A stretch of 64,000 nucleotides of DNA, taken from contig NZ_CP087138.1 of NCBI RefSeq assembly GCF_021650705.1, positions 4,952,501 through 5,016,500 on the forward strand. The letters are read 5' to 3'. The stretch is from Pseudomonas sp. KNUC1026 (GTDB lineage Bacteria > Pseudomonadota > Gammaproteobacteria > Pseudomonadales > Pseudomonadaceae). Of this stretch, positions 1 through 8,011 are shown piece after piece (within the stretch, counting starts at the first letter, position 1; every line of letters begins with the position of its first letter). The translations under genes were made by a program, and so were the position numbers. The notes under the pieces are model-generated. The model did no database searches. It was not told the DNA's origin and saw only the letters and a program-made list of their open reading frames with translations.

Positions 1-549
1 CAATGCCTGCACCTGAGCGAAGGCCGCGTCTTGCTCGGCGCGCGCCTCCGTGGGTTCGGGAATGGCCATCAACCCGCGCAGGCGCAGGTTCGGCAGCGCC
101 GCTACGGCGGCTACGAGCGCGGGCAGTTCCTGCGGTGTGCAGCCAGCTTTGCTGGCCTCGCCGCTGATGTTCACCTGCAGGCAGATATTCAAGGGCGCCA
201 GCGTGGCCGGGCGTTGCTCGCTCAGGCGCTGTGCGATCTTGAGGCGGTCTACGGAATGCACCCAATCGAAATGCTCGGCGATGGCTTTGGTCTTGTTCGA
301 CTGAATGGGGCCGATGAAATGCCAGATCAAGGGCAAGTCAGTGAGCTCTGCCTGCTTGGCCAAGGCCTCTTGCAGGTAGTTCTCGCCGACATCGACAACG
401 CCGGCGGCGTACACCTCACGGATCGCCTGGGCAGGTTTGGTCTTGCTCACCGCCAGCAGGCCGACTTCGCCGGCACCGCGGCCGGCTGCCACCGCAGCTG
501 CCTGAATACGGGCGCTTACCGATGAAACGTTGTCTGCTATCGTGGACAT
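1..549 (-). CDS. yggS: YggS/PROSC family PLP-binding protein, C-terminus cut by window edge
   Basis: Cytosolic pyridoxal-phosphate-binding protein of the YggS/PLPBP family, which buffers free PLP and affects amino-acid homeostasis; no catalytic reaction is established for the family. The reverse strand encodes MSTIADNVSSV, then LLAVSKTKP containing the PLP lysine (about residue 36), GENYLQEA, and WHFIGPIQSNK, all classic family blocks, followed by the VHSVDRLKIA and LQVNISGEASK segments. The ATG at 547-549 is divergent from pilT, the usual Pseudomonas arrangement. The gene runs off the left edge after about 183 codons of an expected ~230, so it is partial only because of the window. Confidence 0.93.
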   Translation of the reverse strand, partial: MSTIADNVSSVSARIQAAAVAAGRGAGEVGLLAVSKTKPAQAIREVYAAGVVDVGENYLQEALAKQAELTDLPLIWHFIGPIQSNKTKAIAEHFDWVHSVDRLKIAQRLSEQRPATLAPLNICLQVNISGEASKAGCTPQELPALVAAVAALPNLRLRGLMAIPEPTEARAEQDAAFAQVQAL

Positions 550-613
550 AACTTGCGCCAGCGGCTCTTGGGTCTGCGGCATTCTACCTGCTTGTCCGTA
601 TTTGGGGAGTCTC

Positions 614-1648
614 ATGGACATTACCGAACTGTTGGCCTTCAGCGCCAAGCAAGGCGCTTCCGACCTGCACCTGTCGTCGGGGTTGCCGCCAATGATTCGC
701 GTGGACGGCGATGTACGCCGGATCAACCTGCCTGCCCTTGAAGACAAGCAAGTGCAGGAGCTGATCTACGACATCATGAACGACAAGCAGCGCCAGGATT
801 TCGAAGAGTTCATGGAGACCGACTTCTCCTTCGAAGTGCCAGGTGTGGCGCGTTTCCGGGTCAATGCGTTCAATCAGAACCGCGGTGCGGGCGCCGTGTT
901 CCGCACCATCCCGTCGAAAGTGCTGAGCATGGAAGACTTGAACATGGGGGATGTGTTTCGGCGTATTGCCGAGGTGCCCCGTGGGCTGGTGCTGGTGACC
1001 GGGCCTACCGGTTCGGGCAAGTCCACCACCCTGGCGGCGATCATCGACTACCTCAACAGCAACAAGCACCATCACATCCTCACCATCGAAGACCCGATCG
1101 AGTTCGTTCACGAGTCCAAGAAGTGCCTGGTCAACCAGCGCGAAGTGCATCGCGATACCCTCGGCTTCGCCCCGGCGCTACGCTCGGCCTTGCGTGAAGA
1201 CCCGGACGTGATCCTGGTCGGCGAGATGCGCGATCTGGAAACCATCCGCCTGGCGCTGACCGCTGCCGAAACCGGGCACCTGGTGTTTGGCACCTTGCAC
1301 ACCACCTCGGCTGCCAAGACCATCGACCGCGTGGTGGATGTATTCCCGGCCGAGGAAAAGTCCATGGTTCGCTCGATGCTTTCGGAGTCGCTGCAGGCGG
1401 TGATTTCGCAAACCCTGCTGCGCAAGATCGGCGGAGGCCGAGTGGCGGCCCATGAAATCATGATCGGCACCCCTGCGATCCGTAACCTGATCCGCGAAGA
1501 CAAAGTGGCGCAGATGTATTCGGCGATCCAGACCGGCGGGCAGATCGGCATGCAGACGCTGGACATGTGCCTGAAGGAGCTGCTGGCGCGTGGGGTGATC
1601 AGCCGCGAGAGCGCGCGTGAGAAGGCCAAGATCCCGGACAACTTCTGA
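614..1648 (+). CDS. pilT: Type IV pilus retraction ATPase PilT
   Basis: Hexameric cytoplasmic ATPase that drives type IV pilus retraction and twitching motility. The 344-residue product has the family's usual length. It contains the Walker A box GPTGSGKS from residue 130, Walker B/Asp-box segments (ILVGEMRDLET), His-box LVFGTLHTT and the PilT-specific C-terminal AIRNLIRE motif near residue 290. The start is the ATG at 614 (MDITELLAFSAKQGASDLHL); an in-frame upstream ATG at 530 would add 28 residues unlike the family. It is divergent from yggS and followed by a terminator at 1671-1696. The Pil-Chp genes 8 kb away would regulate the same machinery. Confidence 0.97.
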   Translation: MDITELLAFSAKQGASDLHLSSGLPPMIRVDGDVRRINLPALEDKQVQELIYDIMNDKQRQDFEEFMETDFSFEVPGVARFRVNAFNQNRGAGAVFRTIPSKVLSMEDLNMGDVFRRIAEVPRGLVLVTGPTGSGKSTTLAAIIDYLNSNKHHHILTIEDPIEFVHESKKCLVNQREVHRDTLGFAPALRSALREDPDVILVGEMRDLETIRLALTAAETGHLVFGTLHTTSAAKTIDRVVDVFPAEEKSMVRSMLSESLQAVISQTLLRKIGGGRVAAHEIMIGTPAIRNLIREDKVAQMYSAIQTGGQIGMQTLDMCLKELLARGVISRESAREKAKIPDNF

Positions 1649-1670
1649 CCGGCCATTGGCTTGGAAACGA

Positions 1671-1696
1671 AAAAGGCCCGCAGTTGCGGGCCTTTT
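1671..1696. terminator. Bidirectional rho-independent terminator (pilT / NlpC gene)
   Basis: AAAAGGCCCGC-agtt-GCGGGCCTTTT: a GC-rich stem flanked by an A run and a T run, so it can terminate both converging genes, pilT and the NlpC/P60 gene. Confidence 0.9.
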
Positions 1697-1709
1697 GCAT
1701 GGAGAGCGA

Positions 1710-2432
1710 TCAGCGCGGGTGGCGCGTATCGTTGCTCGCCAGGCGCAGCTGAGTTTGTGGCTGCGGCTTGAGCACGCGCTTGGCGACGGCGAAATGCTCG
1801 TTCCAGTAGGGCTTGTTCAGGCTGTCGATGGTGACGGCCTTGCCACGGCTGGGTGCATGGATGAACTGGTTGTCGCCCATGTAGATGGCCACATGGTTGA
1901 CCTGGCGGCCGCGGGTTTTGAAGAAGATCAGGTCGCCGGGCTTGAGGTCTTTGCGCGGCACTTCAATGCCATGGCCGGAAGCCATATCGCGCGAAGTGCG
2001 GGGCAGGTTCACCGATTTCACGTCGTTGAACGCGTACTTGACCAGCCCACTGCAATCCAGGCCCTTGCCAGGCGTGTTGCCGCCCCAGCGATAGGGGGTG
2101 CCGAGGGCGTCGACCGCGCGGGCAACGACCTGGCTGCTCTGTTTGGTCTGGGCTTTGGCGACAGCGGGTACAGCTTTGCCGCCCTTGGCACGTTTGCTGT
2201 TGTCGGCGACACGGCTGCCACGCTTGCGTGGGTCGGCCTTGGTGACGGCCTGTGCGAGCTGTGGAGTGTGCTGGCGGGTAGGCGTGTTTTCGGTCTTGCT
2301 GGCTTGCGTGGTCTCGGTGCGAGCGGTGTGGCCCGAGAACCCGCCGGGAAGTCTTTGCTCACGGGTGGTGGCGTGAGCAGCCAGTGGCAACAATAGGCAA
2401 AGAGTCAGCCATGTCTTGATGAATGGACGCAT
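1710..2432 (-). CDS. NlpC/P60 family cell-wall hydrolase (secreted)
   Basis: Putative periplasmic or envelope peptidoglycan endopeptidase of the NlpC/P60 papain-like family. The 240-residue product begins MRPFIKTWLTLCLLLPLAAHA, a Sec signal peptide, then has a low-complexity Lys/Thr/Ala-rich linker (about residues 25-115) and a C-terminal NlpC/P60 domain. That domain carries the catalytic Cys in GLDCSGLVKYAF and the His in NHVAIYMG, with IHAPSRG downstream. The ATG at 2432 was chosen because it starts the signal peptide; the open frame runs 59 codons further upstream without homologous character. It converges with pilT. Confidence 0.9.
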   Translation of the reverse strand: MRPFIKTWLTLCLLLPLAAHATTREQRLPGGFSGHTARTETTQASKTENTPTRQHTPQLAQAVTKADPRKRGSRVADNSKRAKGGKAVPAVAKAQTKQSSQVVARAVDALGTPYRWGGNTPGKGLDCSGLVKYAFNDVKSVNLPRTSRDMASGHGIEVPRKDLKPGDLIFFKTRGRQVNHVAIYMGDNQFIHAPSRGKAVTIDSLNKPYWNEHFAVAKRVLKPQPQTQLRLASNDTRHPR

Positions 2433-2680
2433 TAGGCGAGGCTCAGTGAATGGACGCGCAATCTTATAACAGCTTTTTTTGTCGTTTTCCCCCCGCTGGT
2501 CGATCCGGTTTTGTGTCGTTTCGAACTGGCGGCGGCAAATTCTGTCGTAAAGATCCGCTTGAGCCCTCTGTTTCCGGGAGTTACGGTTATGTGTCCGTCC
2601 GGTGACCACTTGTCGGGCCGATTGAGAAAAGTCACATACCTGAATAGAAAATTTAATTATCAGCGACCAACGGTACCCAC

Positions 2681-3094
2681 ATGAATGGCTATCAAAACGC
2701 CCCTTTCCATGACACTCACAGCAAGGTGCTGGGCTACCTGCTATGGATTTTCGGCTTCACTGGGGCGCACCGTTTCTACTATGGCAAGCCGGTCACCGGC
2801 ACAATCTGGTTCTTTACACTGGGGTTGCTGGGCATCGGTTGGCTGATCGATCTGTTTCTCATCCCGTCGATGGACGCTCAGGCCGACCTGCGCTTCCGTT
2901 CCGGGCGCATCGACTACAACCTGGCGTGGCTGCTGCTGACCTTCCTCGGCATATTCGGCGTGCACCGCTTCTATCAAGGCAAATGGCTGTCGGGGCTCAT
3001 CTACCTGCTGACGGGCGGCTTGTTCTTCCTGGGTGTGCTCTATGACTTCTGGACACTCAATGACCAGATCTCTGTGAAAAACGCAGGCAATTGA
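2681..3094 (+). CDS. TM2 domain-containing membrane protein
   Basis: Small inner-membrane protein of 137 residues with two TM2-type units. KVLGYLLWIFGFTGAHRFYYGK near the N-terminus and AWLLLTFLGIFGVHRFYQGKW in the second half both carry the G-x-HRFY-x-GK signature and are followed by paired hydrophobic helices (about residues 30-60 and 105-130). The duplicated layout gives four predicted helices. The role of bacterial TM2 proteins is unknown. It has its own upstream intergenic region of about 250 bp and converges with pyrC'. Confidence 0.88.
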   Translation: MNGYQNAPFHDTHSKVLGYLLWIFGFTGAHRFYYGKPVTGTIWFFTLGLLGIGWLIDLFLIPSMDAQADLRFRSGRIDYNLAWLLLTFLGIFGVHRFYQGKWLSGLIYLLTGGLFFLGVLYDFWTLNDQISVKNAGN

Positions 3095-3097
3095 AGG

Positions 3098-3123
3098 CGC
3101 GGCCAGCGCTGTCGCTGGCCGCG
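3098..3123. terminator. Hairpin between convergent TM2 gene and pyrC'
   Basis: CGCGGCCAGCG-ctgt-CGCTGGCCGCG is a perfect 11-bp stem with a 4-nt loop between the stop codons of two converging genes. It lacks a strong T tract, so it may be a weak or Rho-assisted terminator rather than a canonical one. Confidence 0.6.
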
Positions 3124-3130
3124 AGTTGCT

Positions 3131-4393
3131 TCAGATCACGCGCCCATCCACCAGCGTGTGGCGCACCGCCCCAGGCAGGCAGTGGCCCAGGAACGGGCAG
3201 TTCTCACCCTTGGACAGCCAGCCCTGGCCAGCGACCGTAGAGGCTTCAGGGTCGAACAGCACCAGGTCGGCCGCGCCTCCCACCGCCAGCCGCCCTGCCG
3301 GCAGGCCCAGGGCCTTCGCAGGCCCGAAGCTCAAGCGATCGAGCAGGGTAGGCAGGTCGAGCAGGCCGTCCTGTACCAATGTCATCGCCAAAGGAAGCAA
3401 GAGTTCAACACTGCTGATGCCAGGTTCAGTCTGCCCGAACGGGGCATTCTTGGCGTCGCGCTCGTGTGGTTGGTGATGGCTTGCGATGGCGCTGATCACG
3501 CCGGCCTTGATGCCCTCACGCAGCGCCTGGCGATCGGCCAGGGTGCGCAGTGGCGGTTGCACGTGATACAGGCTCGAGAAGCCCGTCAGCGCCTCGTCGG
3601 TGAGGATCAACTGGTACATCGCCACATCGGCGGTGACCGGCAAGCCTCGGGCCTGCGCCTGTGCGATCAGCTCAACGCCACGGGCGCTGGTGACCTGAGT
3701 GAAGTGGGCGCGCACGCCGCTCTGCTCCACCAGCAACAGGTTGCGCGCCAGCGCCACGGTTTCGGCGGTTTCCGGGATGCCTGGCAGGCCCAGGAAGCTG
3801 GCGGTCGGGCCTTCATGGGCCAGGCCGCCGGCAGCCAGGTCCGGGTCTTGGGAGTGGAACACCACGGCCAGGTCGAAGGTAGCCGCGTACTCCAGCGCGC
3901 GCAGCAGCGTTCGGTTGTTCGGGAAGGACTTCAGGCCGTTGCCGAAGGCCACGCAGCCGACGTCACGCAGCCCGACCAGCTCGGCCAGTTGCTCGCCGTC
4001 CAGGCCTTTGCTCAGCGCGCCGATGGGGTACACCTTGCAGTGCCCTGCGGCCGCTGCGCGGTCGAGGATCAGTTCGGCCACGGCGGTGGTGTCGAGCACC
4101 GGCCGGGTTTGCGGTGGGCAGCACAGGCTGGTGACGCCACCGGCTGCCGCCGCGCGGGTTTCGCTGGCGATCGAGCCCTTGCGGGTATAGCCGGGCTCGC
4201 GAAGGCTGACCGAGAGGTCGACGAGGCCTGGCGCAGCGACCAACCCTTGGGCGTCGAGGCGCTCGTGCGCGGTGAAACCGGCGGGAGCCACGCCAATCGC
4301 CAGCAGCTTGCCGCCTTCGATGTGCAGGTCGGCGACGGTGTCCAGGTTGTCAGCCTGGCTGATCAGGCGTGCGCCCAGAATGCTGAGGTTCAC
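3131..4393 (-). CDS. pyrC': Inactive dihydroorotase homologue PyrC' (ATCase partner subunit)
   Basis: Dihydroorotase-fold protein of 420 residues, encoded immediately after pyrB and overlapping it by 4 nt (GTGA; GTG start). In P. putida the pyrBC' pair encodes the two subunits of a large ATCase dodecamer, in which PyrC' is structural and lacks DHOase activity (established). The sequence agrees: the metal-binding HxH of active enzymes is replaced in VDLSVSLREPGY, the HVST block reads TQVT, and the catalytic DHAPH block reads HHQPH. The fold signatures (ASHHQPH, NAPFGQTEPG, GLPAGRLAVGGAADLVLFD) remain. A catalytic PyrC must be encoded elsewhere. Confidence 0.92.
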   Translation of the reverse strand: MNLSILGARLISQADNLDTVADLHIEGGKLLAIGVAPAGFTAHERLDAQGLVAAPGLVDLSVSLREPGYTRKGSIASETRAAAAGGVTSLCCPPQTRPVLDTTAVAELILDRAAAAGHCKVYPIGALSKGLDGEQLAELVGLRDVGCVAFGNGLKSFPNNRTLLRALEYAATFDLAVVFHSQDPDLAAGGLAHEGPTASFLGLPGIPETAETVALARNLLLVEQSGVRAHFTQVTSARGVELIAQAQARGLPVTADVAMYQLILTDEALTGFSSLYHVQPPLRTLADRQALREGIKAGVISAIASHHQPHERDAKNAPFGQTEPGISSVELLLPLAMTLVQDGLLDLPTLLDRLSFGPAKALGLPAGRLAVGGAADLVLFDPEASTVAGQGWLSKGENCPFLGHCLPGAVRHTLVDGRVI

Positions 4394-5394
4394 TGGGCGT
4401 TCTCCTGTTCGAGCTGGCGCTGCGCGGCCTGACCGCCCATGGTCATGGACAGCACGGCCATGCGTACGGCGATGCCGTAGGTGACTTGATTGAGGATCAC
4501 GGAGTGGGCGCCGTCGGCCACGGCCGACTCGATCTCCACGCCGCGGTTGATCGGGCCGGGATGCATCACGATGGCATCAGGCTTGGCCAGTGCAAGGCGC
4601 TGGGTGGTGAGGCCGAACAGGCGATAGAACTCGCCTTCGCTCGGCAGCAGCCCGCCTGCCATGCGCTCGCGTTGCAGGCGCAGCATGATCACCACGTCCA
4701 CGTCCTTCAAACCTTGCGCCAGGTCGGTGTAGACCTTAACGCCATACTGCTCCACACCCACCGGCAGCAGGGTGCGCGGGCCGATCACGCGGATATCGGG
4801 GCAGCCCAGCGCCTTGAGCGCCAGCATGTTCGAGCGCGCCACGCGCGAGTGCAGGATGTCGCCGACGATAGCCACCGACAGATTCTTGAAATCGCCCTTG
4901 TGCCGGCGAATGGTCAGCATGTCGAGCATGCCCTGGGTCGGGTGCGCGTGGCGCCCGTCGCCGCCGTTGATGACCGCCACCTGCGGGCACACGTGTTCGG
5001 CGATGAAGTGCGCGGCGCCCGAGTCGGCGTGGCGTACCACGAACATGTCTGCGGCCATCGCCTCCAGGTTGCGCAAAGTGTCGAACAGGGTTTCGCCCTT
5101 GCTGGTGGAGGAGGTGGAGACGTTCAGGCTGATCACGTCGGCCGACAGCCGCTGGGCGGCCAGCTCGAAGGTGGTGCGGGTGCGCGTCGAGTTTTCGAAG
5201 AACACGTTGCACACGGTTTTGCCGCGCAGCAGCGGCACCTTTTTCACCGCTCGCGCGCCGACTTCGAGGAAGGAGTCGGCGGTGTCGAGAATTTCGGTGA
5301 GCAGTTCGCGGGGCAACCCGTCGAGCGAAAGGAAGTGGCGCAGTTGGCCCTGGTCGTTGAGCTGCAGCGGGCGCTTGGCGTCGAATGGCGTCAT
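4390..5394 (-). CDS. pyrB: Aspartate carbamoyltransferase catalytic subunit
   Basis: Catalyses carbamoyl phosphate + L-aspartate to N-carbamoyl-aspartate, the first committed step of pyrimidine synthesis. The 334-residue protein carries the carbamoyl-phosphate loop NSTRTRTTFEL, HPTQGMLD, and the Asp-binding region near MLRLQRERM. The start is the ATG at 5394 (MTPFDAKRPLQLND), matching P. putida-type ATCases, which have an N-terminal extension used for UTP regulation. It follows pyrR by 10 nt and overlaps pyrC' by 4 nt. The open frame continues upstream through the displaced pyrR frame; I regard that 434-codon read-through as an artefact of pyrR indels. Confidence 0.95.
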   Translation of the reverse strand: MTPFDAKRPLQLNDQGQLRHFLSLDGLPRELLTEILDTADSFLEVGARAVKKVPLLRGKTVCNVFFENSTRTRTTFELAAQRLSADVISLNVSTSSTSKGETLFDTLRNLEAMAADMFVVRHADSGAAHFIAEHVCPQVAVINGGDGRHAHPTQGMLDMLTIRRHKGDFKNLSVAIVGDILHSRVARSNMLALKALGCPDIRVIGPRTLLPVGVEQYGVKVYTDLAQGLKDVDVVIMLRLQRERMAGGLLPSEGEFYRLFGLTTQRLALAKPDAIVMHPGPINRGVEIESAVADGAHSVILNQVTYGIAVRMAVLSMTMGGQAAQRQLEQENAQ

Positions 5395-5404
5395 CGCGGG
5401 ACTC

Positions 5405-5918
5405 TTAAAGGCTGGAGGCAGTGAGGGCCTGGCGCTCGAGGGCGAGCGGCGAGGGGCCGAGCAATTTACCCGTTCATGGGCTTGCAGCGACAGGGTGGCG
5501 CCCACCACATGCGGGCGGATCGGCAACTGAGCGTCGTCGAGGTCGAGCAGGCACACCAGCGTCACGCTGGCCGGGCGGCCGTAATCGAACAGCTCGTTGA
5601 GCGCGGCGCGCACGGTGCGCCCGCTCATGAGCACGTCGTCGATCAGCACCAGATGCTGGCCTTCGATCTCGAACGGCAAAGCGGAAGGCCGCACCTGGGG
5701 TGCAGGCCGCTCTGGCTGAAGTCATCACGGTAGAAGGACACGTCGAGCGTGCCCAGCTCGGCCTGGCTGCCCATGGCCGCCAGCAAGGCCTGGGCGACCC
5801 AGACGCCGCCGGTGTGGATGCCGATGAAGCGCGGCTGCTCGATACCCTTGCGGGCAAGGTACGCAGGCAGGTCCTGTGCCATCTGGCGGATCAGCGCGGC
5901 GGGGTCGGGTAGGGTCAT
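5405..5918 (-). pseudogene. pyrR: PyrR bifunctional regulator/uracil phosphoribosyltransferase, two apparent frameshifts
   Basis: PyrR-family phosphoribosyltransferase. The N-terminal half (MTLPDPAALIRQMAQDL...FYRDDFSQSGLHP) is in one frame. The PRPP loop VLIDDVLMSGRT and the rest (RPASVTLVCLLDLDD...LSLQAHERV) are in a second frame. The natural C-terminus (KLLGPSPLALERQALTASSL, stop at 5405-5407) is in a third. Adding one C to the C4 run at 5697-5700 and one A to the A3 run at 5465-5467 restores a 171-residue protein with correct family blocks. Both are single-base homopolymer losses, so sequence error is more likely than a true pseudogene. It lies between ruvX and pyrB in a tight operon. Confidence 0.85.
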
Positions 5919-5948
5919 GGCGTCCTCGATGAGTGGAAAGTGAAGCGA

Positions 5949-6377
5949 TCAGCCGGGGTTGGCCTCCAGCCAGCCTTCGAGCAACAGGCGCGCGGCGATG
6001 GCGTCGACCGGGTTGTCGCGGTAGCTGCCCTTCTGCCCACCACGGGCCAGGCGTTCGCCCTTGGCCTCGAAAGTGGTGAGGCGCTCGTCGTGAGTATGTA
6101 CCGGCAAGTTGAAGCGGCCATGAAGCTTGCGGGCGAACTTTTCGGCGCGCTCGCTCATTTCGCTGGGGGTGCCGTCCATGTTCAGTGGCAGGCCCACGAC
6201 CAGTGCGTCGGGTTGCCACTCCTTGAGCAGGGCCTCGACCCGCGCCCAGTCGGGCACGCCATTTTGCGCCTTGAGGGTGCAAAGCTCGCGAGCCTGGCCG
6301 GTGATGGCCTGGCCGACGGCGACGCCGATCTGTTTGCTGCCGTAGTCGAAACCCAGTAACAGGCGAGGTGCTGGCAT
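5949..6377 (-). CDS. ruvX: YqgF/RuvX-type Holliday junction resolvase-like protein
   Basis: RNase H-fold nuclease of the YqgF family (pre-16S rRNA processing and Holliday-junction resolvase-like activities are reported for family members). The 142 residues begin MPAPRLLLGFDYGSKQIGVA with the catalytic Asp in GFDYG. VVGLPLNMDGTPSEMSERA and the C-terminal DERLTTFEA and DAIAARLLLEGWL blocks follow. The ATG overlaps the yqgE stop by one base (TGATG), indicating translational coupling. The order yqgE-ruvX-pyrR-pyrB is typical of Pseudomonas. Confidence 0.94.
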   Translation of the reverse strand: MPAPRLLLGFDYGSKQIGVAVGQAITGQARELCTLKAQNGVPDWARVEALLKEWQPDALVVGLPLNMDGTPSEMSERAEKFARKLHGRFNLPVHTHDERLTTFEAKGERLARGGQKGSYRDNPVDAIAARLLLEGWLEANPG

Positions 6378-6946
6378 CAGGCATGGCCCGCCTGGCTGGT
6401 GAGCAGGCTGAGGTCTACGCCGAGGCGCCTTGCGGCTGCATTCAGGCGCAAGTCGGGCTCGGTGTTGAAGAGGATGTCGGCATCGAACGGGCAGGTGAGC
6501 CAGGCGTTGTCGGCCAGCTCCGCCTCCAGCTGGCCGCTTTCCCAGCCGGCGTAGCCCAGGGTGATCAGGCTGTGCTTGGGCCCCAGGCCATCGGCGATGG
6601 CGAAGAGGGCGTCTTGTGAAGTGGACAGCGAGATGCCCCCCAGCTCGACGGTGGCCTGGTAGGTAGGCCCGCTGCTGTGCAGCACGAAACCGCGATCCGT
6701 TTGCACCGGGCCGCCGGCGTAGATCGGCACCAGCTGCGCGCTCAGAGGCGGCTCGATGTCGGGCTGCAACTGTTCGAGGATATCGGCAAGGCTCAGGCCT
6801 TGCGGGCGATTGATGATCAGCCCCATGGCACCGCTGTCGCTGTGCTCGACGATGTAGGTCAGGGTGTGAGCAAAGTTCGGATCGGCCATGTGCGGCATGG
6901 CGATCAGGAACTGGTGCTTCAAGTAGGTGGGTTGGAAGTTTTTCAT
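6377..6946 (-). CDS. yqgE: YqgE/AlgH family protein
   Basis: DUF179 family protein of 189 residues (called AlgH in P. aeruginosa); biochemical role unknown. Recognised from MKNFQPTYLKHQFLIAMP, MADPNFAHTLTYIVEH, GAMGLIINRP, YAGGPVQTDRGFVLH and the C-terminal FDADILFNTEPDLRLNAAA blocks. The start is the ATG at 6946; upstream in-frame sequence is not family-like. It sits between tonB (64 nt upstream) and ruvX (1-nt overlap), in the gshB-tonB-yqgE-ruvX-pyr operon. Confidence 0.93.
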   Translation of the reverse strand: MKNFQPTYLKHQFLIAMPHMADPNFAHTLTYIVEHSDSGAMGLIINRPQGLSLADILEQLQPDIEPPLSAQLVPIYAGGPVQTDRGFVLHSSGPTYQATVELGGISLSTSQDALFAIADGLGPKHSLITLGYAGWESGQLEAELADNAWLTCPFDADILFNTEPDLRLNAAARRLGVDLSLLTSQAGHA

Positions 6947-7010
6947 GGGGCTAAGTGTGGCGCTGGGCTGGCAGACATACAAGCTGGCAATGCCCACAGG
7001 TGTGTTGCCA

Positions 7011-7913
7011 TCAGTTGCTCGACAGCTTGTCGCCTTTTTCGAAACGCCAGGTACGGATGATCTCCAGCCGGTCGATATCGGAAAGGTCGCCCGTGAACGG
7101 CGAGAAGGGCGCTGCGAGGCGCACGATGCGCATGGCGGCCTGGTCGAGCACCGGTTTGCCCGAGGATTCGAGGATCTGCACTTCGTAGAGCGAGCCGTCG
7201 CGGTTGAGCGACACCAGCATGCGCAGGCTGCCGTAGATGCGTTCGCGGCGGGCTTCGTCGGGGTAGTTCAGGTTGCCGATGCGCTCGATCTTCTTGCGCC
7301 AGTCTTCTTTATACCAGGCGCCCTTGTCGCGGATCGTGGAGGCCGCAGTGAGCCGGTAGATGCGCGGGCGCTTGGCGTAGGCCTGCTGCTCGCGGGCAAG
7401 CTCGGCTTCAAGGCTGGCGATCTGGCTGGACATCTGCGGGCTGTCGAAGTCGGGTGTGGCGCTCTGCGGTTTGTCCTGCGGCTTGCTGCGATCCGGGTCG
7501 GCCTCGGTCTTGCGCTGGGCGGGCGCCACGGTGGCCACTGCCTTCTGCTTTTGCGGAGCGTCGACCGGTTGCACACGCTGGGCCGGCGGCGGGGTCACCT
7601 GGTTGATCTGGGTGTCTTCGAACGGCGCTACCTGCGTGGTGCGCGGGATGGCCTTCTTCTCCAGCGTGCCGCTGCCTTGCTGGTTGTTCTGCGCGAGAAA
7701 GTCAGCCTTTTTCGGGGCTTTGTCGCTCTGGAAACTGGCCAGGGTCACCTCGAGGGTACGGGTGATCTCCGGGGGCGGCGTGGGGCTGAAGCTCAGGCCC
7801 AGCAGCAGCGCCAGATGCAGCAGCGCAGCGATCACCAGAGCAAGGCCCAGGCGGTCGGATGGGCGGTGGGCGATGCGCAGCAACTGGGCGGGAATGTGGG
7901 TGAAGCGGGTCAT
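7011..7913 (-). CDS. tonB: TonB family energy-transducing protein
   Basis: Inner-membrane-anchored periplasmic protein coupling proton motive force to outer-membrane transporters. The 300-residue product has an N-terminal cytoplasmic stretch, one membrane segment (LALVIAALLHLALLLGLSF, about residues 24-42), a long Pro/Gln/Lys-rich periplasmic span, and a C-terminal TonB domain. That domain includes NYPDEARRERIYGSLRMLV, an ILESSGKPVLDQAAMRIV segment and a final IIRTWRFEKG. The start is the ATG at 7913. No exbB/exbD is adjacent, so this may be a TonB paralogue using ExbBD from elsewhere. It lies 98 nt downstream of gshB. Confidence 0.88.
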   Translation of the reverse strand: MTRFTHIPAQLLRIAHRPSDRLGLALVIAALLHLALLLGLSFSPTPPPEITRTLEVTLASFQSDKAPKKADFLAQNNQQGSGTLEKKAIPRTTQVAPFEDTQINQVTPPPAQRVQPVDAPQKQKAVATVAPAQRKTEADPDRSKPQDKPQSATPDFDSPQMSSQIASLEAELAREQQAYAKRPRIYRLTAASTIRDKGAWYKEDWRKKIERIGNLNYPDEARRERIYGSLRMLVSLNRDGSLYEVQILESSGKPVLDQAAMRIVRLAAPFSPFTGDLSDIDRLEIIRTWRFEKGDKLSSN

Positions 7914-8011
7914 CAAGCGCCTGCGGTGCGTGGGCAAAACGAACGGCCGGCATCATAACAGATGGGCCGCGAATGCGGCGCCTCAGGGTTGACCAAAGGC
8001 GCCGCCTGGCC

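Noticed and set aside
4390..5694. Apparent PyrR-PyrB fusion protein
   Set aside because: The upstream part is only the middle of PyrR in a shifted frame; two one-base repairs return a normal PyrR with its own stop and leave PyrB with its normal start.
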